From positions 4,283,370 to 4,347,369 of the forward strand of contig NC_051452.1 of assembly GCF_001649575.2 (NCBI RefSeq): a DNA stretch of 64,000 nt. Reading direction: 5' to 3'. Shown piece by piece: positions 45,887 through 57,800 of this stretch; position 1 is the first letter of the stretch; each line of letters opens with the position of its first letter. The stretch is from Kryptolebias marmoratus. Taxonomy: Eukaryota; Chordata; Actinopteri; Cyprinodontiformes; Rivulidae. The position numbers and the translations under genes were made by a program. A model generated the notes under the pieces. The model was not told the DNA's origin. It made no database searches and was given only the letters and a program-made list of their open reading frames with translations.

Positions 45887-48800
45887 TAGGGGTGGGAATT
45901 TTTAGATACCTCATAATCTGATTCGATTTAGATTGAAATGGTTGCGACGTGATTATAAAATAAATAGCGATGCATCCATAATCACACTTTCAACAAAATC
46001 CTGAGCATCTCTCTCTCAGACCTAAAATAAACAAAATATTTTGCTCTTCAATGCAGCATAAAACAATTTTCATTCAAACAGGATTATGGAAACAAAAAGA
46101 TTGTTGAGAACAGAGACAATGGATGTCCATGCATTCCATTAGAGCTACTTGACCTGGTTCCTTCAGTGTTTCATGATTTTGTTTCTGATCCTGTTGAGTG
46201 TGGGGATGCCTAGTTTAGTTTTTTCAAAATAGGATAATCAAATTCTATCCTGGCTTCAAAGGCTGCAACATAAAGCATCTCACTGGGATGTGACTGTTGG
46301 AGAGTAGCTGGCGACTCAAAATTGCAAGATAAAAGTTTATTTTTTTTGAACTCTGTCTGAATTCTGAGTGTTTGAAACCAAGTGACCAACGAGCCATGCT
46401 GCTGCATTTTGTGTGACCATGTTTGAAAATTACAGCCTATTTTGTATGTATGACTTAGAAAACTCGAGCAACAAGACTGCAACCTCTGCAACTCAAACAA
46501 GGAAATTGAGAACCCCTCAAATTTTTTGAGACCTTCTGGAAAGTCCCTCAGCAAATGCTGTTCGCCAACAGTCGTAGGTCAGATTCTATCTACTACCAGC
46601 AGTTCTCTTTCAAACCTTACAAACCGTGCCTTCAGGGATGAGCAATCATGACCAATTAATGTTTCTTCTCCTCTGGGTGAAAATGTGTACTCAACATGAA
46701 TACAGTGTGGTTGTTGTCAACGTCGTTTTTCTCTTTAACTTCATACAGTAGAAACTGAAATTCTTGCAATGCAGAAGGTGCCTCTTGTTGTGTTTATGCT
46801 GTAAACAGTGCAGGTGCTGCACTTCTGTACTTCATAATTCTGCCTTTTGCAGGATATTTAAAGGGTGTTAACATTACAGAATTTTTGACATTTTTAAATA
46901 GATTCAAAAACATTCATGTCTGCATCACAACACTGAAAAATCGATTCTAACCCCCATCAGTAGTGTGTGTCTCACCTGAGTTCATCAGCTTCCAGAGCTG
47001 ATCGACCAGAGCTTCGTTACACAGAGCTGAGTCTGCCGTCTTGGTGAAAGGAGGATTCTTACAGAGCATGCCCAGAATCTTATGTCTGCTTAAACAGGAA
47101 AATGAAAGTTACACAATAAAGGCATCATACGATGATTAATAATATTTTTAACTTTTCTTCAATATCTATCACCAAAAAACTCCACATGTAACATGTTGAA
47201 AATAACACTTCTGATGATCATAGCAGCTTTTTCCAGGGTAATTCACTGAAAAGCTTGCTGTAGAAGGTTTAAATATTTAAGTTTAAGTTAGTCATCTAAG
47301 TAAAATGAACAGACACTGGTTAGACAAAGTAGACATGTAAAGTAATTAACTCTTTAAAGTGCAGGTTTGCAGCATGTGATAATTATATCACAGTGGTGGT
47401 AGTGTACTGGGTTGGCATTTTATCGCTGCAAATGCTTCATTGGGCCTGTTGGGACACTCAGAATACACCATGCACTAGAAATGTTTATTTAAGTATAATA
47501 AGTTTTTCTTCTGTGCAATGACACAGCATACAGCACAGACAAGTTGTTAACAGTGTGTGGCAGTACAGAGTGATACATGTAGCACCTAACAAGATGGATG
47601 CCACAGATCTCACCTAGTGCCATCAGTGGCCATTCCAGTGAACTTTTGTTTTAGTGATTTTGCCCACTATGTCAAAAAAGGTTAAAAACCAAAAACAACT
47701 GGACTTCTATTCTGTAGTTGAAGACGTTTCGCTTAACATCAGAGGAGCTTTCTCAATTCAGAAATAGAGAGAGTGGAGTTGAGCTTTTAAAGCTGAGATG
47801 TGATGGAAGCTGGATTGCTTGCAGATTGTTCTCACTCTCCTAACAATGGAGGCTCATTAGGGTCCTTGTTTATCTGACTCACTGATGGGCCCCTCTGGTC
47901 ACATGAGTGCAGGTGTTGATTGGAGTGAAACTGACTGGGGATCAGGCCTAAAGCTCCATTATATGTTTTTGAAAGCTGGAATCTGAGACCTCCTCAGAGA
48001 AAAATAAAATGCAACATGTAAAATAAGAGGACAAAGTTTCTGAATCTGCAGTGTGTGCTCTTAACTGACCTGACATAGTGAACAGGGTCATTCTGGACCA
48101 TGTTGAGCAGCCACTGCAGTTCTGTGGTGCACCTCTCAACTGCATAGAAACAAAGAACAACAAAATGAACAAAATGAACAAAAAAAGACAATGTGCCAGT
48201 ATGTCTTGTAACCATGAAATTCTTCCAGTGGCTCATGATAAATTTTGATACCAGACAAACACACACTTGGGCAAAGTTGTTGTCTCATTAACTTAATTAT
48301 CCTGTAGTTGCTACAACTTTGACCCCATGACCTTAAAATCAACAGGAATCATCTTTGACCTTTGAGGTGTCCAGCTGTGCACTTTGACATTTCCACATTA
48401 CATTGTTGTATAGATTTGTGACCTTGACCTTTGACCTTAAACTTGGACTGGTTCTCCACTAAAATGTAATCACTTGTTTCCTGAAAATCCATTCAGAATA
48501 TTTAGAGTAATCTTGTACACAGACAGACAGGCAGACAATGATGTGTGCCACATCGCATTAAGTAGCCTGATTGGCTAGAAAGGCATTATATAAATACAAT
48601 TTATTTATCATTTACAGACAGACATTACTGAAAGCATAACCAAAAACAGTGAATTACTTTTTAATATCATACCTCTGGTGTAGTCAACTAGAGCTTCCAG
48701 CGCAGCAGTCCGAATGTCTACAAAGTGTCCGTACTCAGCATAGGACTTGAAAAGCAATGGGTCGCTTGGGATATGACCATTCTTCTGTAGCTGACGGATA

Positions 48801-51800
48801 GCTTTCAGACAGCTGAAGAAAGGTCAAAGATCACAAAAGTCACTAAAAAGACTTATTAGTCAATTAAATCCAGTTCAGTTTATATTGGACCAATTCCCAA
48901 CGAAGGTCATCAGTCAATAACAAGTAAACAAGTTCAATTTTGGTTGTTAGTTTTTTTAAAATCCACTTTTAGCTTTTAGCTACCATTTTTCCACTTTTGG
49001 CTTGTAGTTCCAGTTTTAGAAAATGTAAACCTAATAAAAGAGAAGAATTTTTAGAAGAACACAGCTAACGCAGCCTCTCTATGCTCTGTACCTAACAGTG
49101 ATGGTGTTCCTGAAGCTAGGCAGCAGTTTCTCCATGTTCAAGAATCTTGTGATTTCTTCCAAGATCAGACGGACATCAGTATTTAAATTGTCCACCGTCG
49201 GCACCTCGTTGTTGATGGTGATGGCTGGAGTTAGAGAGTTGGTCAGGGCCTCAATCAGATCTGCACGGTAGTAGTTATCTGAAAACTAAAGAAAGCCAAG
49301 CGGGGAGAGAAAAAATGAAAGGAATTCAACTTTCTGGAAGCGCTTTATTTTACTTGCAAAACTGGCCAAGATTTATGCAAAGTGAAAACACATGATGCTT
49401 TCTTAAACTGGCTCAAGTACCGCTTTGAATAAACTGAGCCAAGTGACTGTATGATATGGATCTATGAGGACTGCTACATAAACTTCAACAAGATTTTGTT
49501 TTTTTTAATAAAGCTGACAAAATAAAAACACATCACTTTGAAGAAGGTGATGGCCATATGAAGTAAAATAATTATTATTTTCATTTGCTGTGGAATGTCG
49601 TGTTAATGCTGAGACATCAGGATGACATTCACAGGTGGGCAGACTGGAACAGGTAAGGTAAAACAGAGGCCCAACATAGAAGATGGACCCAGAAGAAAAA
49701 GGGATGGATTAAAAAATTCATTGACTAATCAAAAATAAAACAAAGGAAATGACAAATTAATTGACTACCAAAGTAATCATTAGTTGCAACCCTAGTCCTA
49801 AAGCGTAAAACCTTAAAACTGAAACAGGACTCTCTGTTTCTTAGGACTGTATTATTGGGATGCAGAGCATAAATGCATGGCACAGCCTATGGTTTATTGC
49901 AGTATCAGCAACATTCTGTTAATTGAATTTTTAACATGCTAAATCAACAGTTAACAACAAACACCCCCACAAAGGGGGCCTACTTCTAACAAAACAAGAA
50001 GAAGAAAAATAAATAAAAAGAGAAAAAGCTCTATAATTACACATACACTTCCATACACTTATAAATATATATACACACACACACACACACACGTCAAAAC
50101 ACATCACTGTGGTGCTCAGTTCAGAACGATCTGACAATCTGTACCTTTAACACAGGACAGAAGGAGATTCCAGGCTTTTTTAATTAATCCAGTCTTACCA
50201 GCTAAAGTCAGACGGATTTTTTCCAGTTTAAGAAAATGAAGGACCTCTCTAATATGTAGGTGGAGCTGCAGATTTCCAGTTTGGCAGTATTAGCCTCCTG
50301 GTCAGCAGAGTTGTAAAAGTTAATAAGCCCTTTTTAGTGGAAGGAAGCCACACTTTGAACATGGCAGTTAAAGCATTAGGAGTGATATTATCTCCAACAT
50401 CAAACTTCAGAGCAGAATCTCTTCTTGGAGGGACAGCTCTAAGACGTGAGTAATTTGCTGTGGTCTGCTGGCATCGTTCACAAAGAGAGAACACTGTGTC
50501 AAGTATTTTTGCAAGCCTGGTTTTAGTGTAGTGAGATTGATGAAAGATCCAAGATTACATGAAAATGTGCCCAACATAGATTAACGATCTGTGTACTCTA
50601 AAAAGTCTCCTCCCCAAACATCAACAGTCCCAAATCTGTGTCCAATACAGTTTTGAAAGATTAAGAATATTTAAATACATATAAGAGATCGACCCTGTCA
50701 TTGAGGAGAGAGATTGCAGAAACACTAAAAATCTGAGGGGCTGGGAAGGGGATGAACTATGGACAGAATGTCGAGCTTGAAGGAATCTGAACAGAATAAT
50801 CTTTAGGGGAAGACTGTTTTTTACGCTCTGTTGAAAAGAAGCACAAGCAGAATGAACAGAAACATTGCTCCAGGTTTTCATACTTAACCTAGCCCATATA
50901 GAGACAAAGTTATCCAACAAAAATGGAGTAGAACTATTTTTTTCTGCAAGCGGAGTCCAAACAGAGTGTGTTGGCAGCCAAAATACCATCGAAATTGAAC
51001 CCAGATTTCAAGTCAGGCAGATTTTCTCTGATGGCTTCATAAGAAATAATTATAAAAACCTTCATTGCTTTTCACAACACCAAAGCTGTGGACACTGTCA
51101 TTTTATAAACCTGGAAGAAAACAGTTGATTCATTTAGTTCATTTATTTTGTGCGGCCCCAGTTAAAACCAGTACCATTATGCTGTTATTAATATTAGGTA
51201 TAATTATTAGTAAGTGTAGTTATATTTAGCTGTCAAGAAGACTTAAAACAAGTAAGTCTCACAGAAAAGATGAAAATGTAAACTAAAAAAAAAAAAAGGT
51301 GAGTGAAAAAAGTAAAAACGATCTATGTTTTATAGCATGTACTGTTACAGTTTCTGAAGAATGGAAATGTCTTTACTTTGTTCTTGCGGTTGTCATTGTA
51401 CTTGATGAGGTCAAGTAGGAAGTGGAGAACGTCCTTGGGACAGAGGTTCTGCACATCTCTGAGTAACGCCATGGCAACAGGCATCGTCTAGGATGTAGCA
51501 CAAAGACAGAACAAGATTCTCCTTCAAAACAAATGCAGAAACCAAGTGATAGTAGAATTTCTTGACTTTTCGAATCATAACTTCAACAGACTAAATGAGT
51601 AATGGTCACAGTGAGAAGAGTTTACCATGAGAAATTAGGTCAAAATCATCTAACTATGACACAGGAAGTTAACCCACAAGGTGCTAGAAACAGACTGACA
51701 GGTTAAACACAGTGTTGCCAACTCCTCAGTAAGGAAAGTAGCTTTTGGCTGTCCTTAAAGTCCTTGAAAGTTGCTAAATGATGTCATCGTCTAATTTGCA

Positions 51801-54800
51801 TAATCAGTCATGTGCATATTTTATTTTATTTATTTATTTACTTTTATTTAACCAGGCAAATCCCATTGAGATCACAGATCTCTTTTTCAAGGGAGGCCTA
51901 GGCCTGAAGGCAGCCTAACATGCATGTTTTTAGGCTATAAAAATGGAAGCTGAAGGAGAGAGGAATAACAATGGGAGAGACAAGTTAGTAAAAATAACCT
52001 AAACATGTTTCAAACTACAAATGCACATTGTTTCAGTTCTTGTATTTTATTTTTTTAAATTTTACAATTTCAACCCTGCTGTCTTAAGCTTGTTACATAC
52101 TCCACAAGAACCAACAAATCTGTTCATTTTCTCAAGCTGTAGGCAGGAAGTTCCCTTTCAGTCGATTCACTCAGTACAACACGTGTAGTATGGGTAGGGC
52201 TGGGCAATGTATCCAATATACTCGATGCATCACAAGTTTTTCAATTTACGATGGTAAATCTATCGCAACCATCGCTGTGCATATAGACTTCAACTTCCTC
52301 GCCACTTGGCTTGGAGCAAAGGTCTCCCTACGAATCTTCAAAGGAACACAACCTCTTGGAGGAAGAAAACAAAGTCCTCCTTGCAGCGGGAATACAAACT
52401 CAGGGGTTTCAGGAGCAGGGAGACATGACCGCCTATCATAGGCAGCCGCCAAAAAGGCGTTTTGTTCGGGGCCCAAGTCCCAAGAGGCGTTGTGTTTCCC
52501 CCACACAGTCTCCCAAGCACACTTTCCACACTCACACAATGTTTGCACTAAAAGTCCCCAGTTTGGGTGCTGTAAATGTTTTTCAAAGCACAACAAATGT
52601 TCAAAACGTTTGTGTACATTTTTCAGTAAAGACTGCATTTTCTGTAAAAAAAAAAAGTCTAAATTAAATGACCGCAGAAGACAGTCAAAGAACTCTGCAA
52701 CGATAGAGGGCAGCACCTCCTCACTAACATTGCAGCAGGTCAGTCAGCTGGCTTCACAATGCCCTCTCTAGCATGCATGTGCACTTCCGCCATGGGTGCG
52801 AAAAATCGTTGCTAAGGGTTACTGGTTACAGATCCGCCGGAGACTCCTCGCTTCAAGACCGTGGTAAACGCAGCTGTAGGAGCCAAAGCAACAAAAATTC
52901 TGAGAGAGGAAATAAACAACCCCTCCCTGGGCTGCCACCTTACCGTGGTGGAGGGGTTTGAGTGTCCCAATGATCCTAGGAGATATGCTGTCAGGGGCTT
53001 CATTCCCCCAGTAGGGTCACCCAAGGCAGACAGGTCCTAGGTGAGGGGCCAGACGAAGTGCAGCCCAAAGACCCCTTATGATGAATAAAAATTTAGGATC
53101 CAGTGTTCCCTCAAACGGACGTGGGTCACCGGGGACCCACTCTGGAGCCAGGCCTGGAGGTGGGGCACGTTGGCGAGTGCCTGGTGGCCGGGCTTTCGCC
53201 AACGGAGCCTGGCCGGGCATAACACAAAGAGGAGACATGGGTCCCCCTTCCCATGGGCTCACCACCTATGGGAGGGGCCAAAGGGGTCGGGTGCAATGTG
53301 GGATGGGTGGTGGCCGAAGGCGGGGACCTTGGCGGTCTGATCCTCGGCTACAGAAGCTGGCTCTAGGGACGTGGAATGTCACCTCTCTGGTGGGGAAGGA
53401 GCCTGAGCTGGTGTGTGAGGTTGAGAGGTTNNNNNNNNNNNNNNNNNNNNNNNNNNNNNNNNNNNNNNNNNNNNNNNNNNNNNNNNNNNNNNNNNNNNNN
53501 NNNNNNNNNNNNNNNNNNNNNNNNNNNNNNNNNNNNNNNNNNNNNNNNNNNNNNNNNNNNNNNNNNNNNNNNNNNNNNNNNNNNNNNNNNNNNNNNNNNN
53601 NNNNNNNNNNNNNNNNNNNNNNNNNNNNNNNNNNNNNNNNNNNNNNNNNNNNNNNNNNNNNNNNNNNNNNNNNNNNNNNNNNNNNNNNNNNNNNNNNNNN
53701 NNNNNNNNNNNNNNNNNNNNNNNNNNNNNNNNNNNNNNNNNNNNNNNNNNNNNNNNNNNNNNNNNNNNNNNNNNNNNNNNNNNNNNNNNNNNNNNNNNNN
53801 NNNNNNNNNNNNNNNNNNNNNNNNNNNNNNNNNNNNNNNNNNNNNNNNNNNNNNNNNNNNNNNNNNNNNNNNNNNNNNNNNNNNNNNNNNNNNNNNNNNN
53901 NNNNNNNNNNNNNNNNNNNNNNNNNNNNNNNNNNNNNNNNNNNNNNNNNNNNNNNNNNNNNNNNNNNNNNNNNNNNNNNNNNNNNNNNNNNNNNNNNNNN
54001 NNNNNNNNNNNNNNNNNNNNNNNNNNNNNNNNNNNNNNNNNNNNNNNNNNNNNNNNNNNNNNNNNNNNNNNNNNNNNNNNNNNNNNNNNNNNNNNNNNNN
54101 NNNNNNNNNNNNNNNNNNNNNNNNNNNNNNNNNNNNNNNNNNNNNNNNNNNNNNNNNNNNNNNNNNNNNNNNNNNNNNNNNNNNNNNNNNNNNNNNNNNN
54201 NNNNNNNNNNNNNNNNNNNNNNNNNNNNNNNNNNNNNNNNNNNNNNNNNNNNNNNNNNNNNNNNNNNNNNNNNNNNNNNNNNNNNNNNNNNNNNNNNNNN
54301 NNNNNNNNNNNNNNNNNNNNNNNNNNNNNNNNNNNNNNNNNNNNNNGTGCCTCCATTGTTGAGGCGGCTTATCGGAGCTGTGGCCGCAAGGTGGTTGGTG
54401 CCTGTCGTGGCGGCAACCCTCGAACCCGCTGGTGGACACCGGCGGTCCAAGCGGCATACGGCTTGGATAGTCGCTGAGGCAAAAACTCAGGCATAAGAGG
54501 AGTTCAGAGAGGCCATGGAGAAAGACTTCCGTATGGCTTCGAGGCGATTCTGGTCCACCATACGGCGTCTCACGAGGGAAAAGCAGTGCAGTACCAACAC
54601 TGTTTATAGTGAGGGTGGTGTGCTTCTGACCTCGACTCGGGACGTTGTGGGTCGGTGGGCCGAATACTTCGAAGACCTCCTCAATCTCACCAGCACGTCT
54701 TCCATTCAGGAGGCAGAGCCTGGGAGCTTTGGGTCGGGCTCTCCAACCTCTGGGGTGGTTAAAAAGCTCCTCGGTGGCAAGGCTCCGGGAGTGGATGAGA

Positions 54801-57800
54801 TTCGTCCGGAGTTCCTTAAGGCTCTGGATGTTGTAGGGTTGTGTTGGTTAAGACAACTCTGCAATATTGCGTGGACATCGGGGGCGGTTCCCCTGGATTG
54901 GCAGACCAGGATGGTGGTCCCCTTATTCAAAAAGGGGGGCCGGAGGGTGTGTTCCAATTACAGAGGGATCCCACTCTTAAGCCTCCCTGGTAAGGTCTAT
55001 TCGGGAGTTCTGGAGAGGAGGGTCCGTCGGATAGTCGAACCTCGGATTCAGGAAGAGCAGTGTGGTTTTCGTCCTGGTCGTGGAACAATGGACCAGCTCT
55101 ATACTCCCAGCAGGGTCCTTGAAGGTGCATGGGAATTCGCCCAACCAGTCTACATGTGTTTTGTGGACTTGGAGAAGGCGTTGGACCATGTCCCTCGGGG
55201 AATCCTGTGGGGGCTACTCTGGGAGGATGGGGTACCAGGCCCTTTGATACGGGTTATAAGGTCCCTATATGACCTGTGTCAGAGCTTGGTCCGCATTGCC
55301 GGCAGGAAGTCGGACTCGTTACCGGTGAGAGTTGGACTCTGCCAAGGTTGCCCTTTGTCACCGATTCTGTTCATAACGTTTATGTTAAACAAGTACCTAC
55401 AAACGTACAAATTAAAAATGCTAACACTCAAACATCTTCTAAATGCTGTCGGGCCGGGCGATTGGTTTGTAACAATCGATCTCACTGACACTTACTTTCA
55501 TGTAGGGATACACCCGGACCACAGACAGTTTCTGAGGTTCACTTTCGAGGGACAAAGAACTGCCCTTCGGACTGTCTCTCGTGCCCCGCACCTTCACAAA
55601 ATGTGTGGAGGCAGCGTTAACTCCCCTTGGAGAAACAGGAGTCTGTATTTTAGCTTATCTGGACGACTGGGCTCTGATAGCCAGCTGCAGAGAGCAGGCG
55701 ACAAAGCGGTTGTCTCAGGTCCTGTCACATATTCAAGCTCTAGGCTTTTCGATAAATTTTCAGAAAAGCTTGCTGCCTCAGAGTCAGCAGTTTTCATTTC
55801 TGGGGTTGGAAATATGCTTCCTGTCGAGCAGAGCTCGTCTCTCAGAACACAGAGGCGCCGCGTTTCACCGCTGCCTTGCTCAGTTTCAGTTGGGATGCAA
55901 ACTGCATTTCCAGACGATCTTAGAGGCTGATGGGCATGATGGCATCCATGACCGCAGTAGTGCCACTTGAACTGCTGAAAATGTGCTGGATTCTTTTCAG
56001 CTTTTTGGACTTGTTCCCACGGGAAGTGTGCATCACGTCACCTACACAGGAAGCTAACAATAACCACCTCTTGTATGTTGGCTCTCAGACCTTGGAGAGA
56101 GCCTGTCCTCTGGTGCAAAGGCTCACCGATAGGTAGAGTGTCCTTTTGCAAGGTGGTGTCCACAGATGGGTGGGGGGCTCTGTGCAATGGTGTGGCAGTG
56201 AGGGGGGTTTGGACAACGGCACAATCCAAGCTCCACATAAACCACCTAGAGCTATTAGCAGTGTTGCTGGCTCTGAGACGCTTTTGTCAAGTTCTGACGG
56301 ACCATCATGTTCTGATCAGAACAGACAACACGACTGTGACACGACCTAACCCTAACCCCAACCCATCAACAGACAGGGAGGGACACGTTCACTTCCCCTG
56401 TTAAGACAGTGGTGCAGCATACATTTTCTGTCCATCAGGGCCACTCACGTTCCTGGACGGCTGAACTTGGGTGCAGATTTGCTCTCCAGAGGTGAACCTC
56501 TGGTGAGAGAATGGAGGCTTCACCCATCAGTGGTGATATGGTGTCTGTTTGGCGAAGCGATGGTGGATGTCTTTGCCAGCAGAGCCAACACCCACTGCCC
56601 TCTGTTCTTTTCCATAACGGATCAGAACGCACCGCTGGGGTTGGATGTACTAGCCCAACCATGGCCCAATGTACTTCTGTATGTATTTCCCCCAGTGGAA
56701 ATGATACTACCTGTACTAGAGAAGGGTGCGCAGACAGGGTTTGTCTCTGATTTTAGTAGCACCCTGACAGCCAGCAAAGTCATGGTATGCCGAGATAATC
56801 AGCCTGCTGGCAGCAGAGCCCTGGCAACTCCCTGTCCGTCAGGATCTCCTCACTCAGGCAGGAGGGGAGGTTCTTCATCCACACCCAGAGCTGTGGAACC
56901 TGCATGCCTACCTGCTGAGAGGTCCAGCTTGTTAGCTAAAGGCCTTCCCCTCGCTGTGGTGGCGACAATCCAGAGTGTGAAGGCATCCTCCACTAGAGGC
57001 TTATTTGCCTACAAGTAGCAAGAATTTGAGCAGTGGTGTGAAGTCAAGCACATTGTCCCATTTCAGTGCTCAATGGTGGATGTTTTAACATTTCTGCATG
57101 AGTTGTTGGATAAAGGGCTCTCCTTTTCTACAATACAAGTTTACCTGGCAGCTATTTCTGCCTGCCATGTTGGTTTTAATGGGGTCATGCCAGGTGCTCA
57201 TCCCCTGGATATGTGTTTTTAAAAAGGGGTCCGTAGACTGAGACCCGTGATTAAACCCAGTGTCCCTCCCTGGGACCTTACTGTGGTTCTCTGTGATCCT
57301 CCATTTGAACCTTTGGAGTCAGTGGATATGAAGTTTCTTTCATATAAAGGTTGCTCTGCTTCTTGCTCTGACAACTGCGAAGCAGGTTGGAGACCTCCAT
57401 GCTTTGTCAGTGAATCCCTCCTGCATTCAGTTTTCACCTGATGGCTCCAAGGTCATTCTGTGACCAAACGCAGCGTATCTCCCTAAGGTTATACCTTCAG
57501 ACTACAGCTCCATGACTATTGAGCTCTCAAGCTTTTGCCCACCTCCTTTTGCATCTGAGGAGCAGAGGAGGTTGCATTCCTTGTGTCCTTTACGTGCACT
57601 GCACATTTACGTTGACCGCTGGTCCTCACCACACACATTTGTTTGGTTTTATCGTTTGGATGTGACAGCCCCTTCTGTGGCTCACTCCGTTCTTTCTGCT
57701 GGGTCTAAGGCTCTGCGGGGCGTTTATATATGTCCCATACTACATGTGTTGTATTGAGTGAATCGGCTGAAAGGGAACATAATGTTATGCATATAACTAC

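Larger units (their letters stand above)
52150..57778 (+). mobile_element. Second DIRS element with inverted terminal repeats, interrupted by a LINE
   Basis: The left terminus at 52150-52194 (GTTCCCTTTCAGTCGATTC...) is the reverse complement, with few mismatches, of 57734-57778 (...GAATCGGCTGAAAGGGAAC). Between them lie an unassigned 700-bp block, a LINE 5' half (52918-55380), then DIRS RT, RNase H and tyrosine-recombinase remnants on the plus strand. The DIRS gag is missing. The two termini being inverted fits DIRS structure. Confidence 0.7.

Noticed and set aside
48086..48266. Longer minus-strand frames extending the TAF2 exon upstream
   Set aside because: A good acceptor (ATGCAG) and phase agreement place the exon start at 48139; the extension is intron read-through.
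53078..54496. Long open frames (up to 472 codons) across the N gap
   Set aside because: Most of the length is untranslated N; only the LINE leader/endonuclease and RT ends are real sequence.
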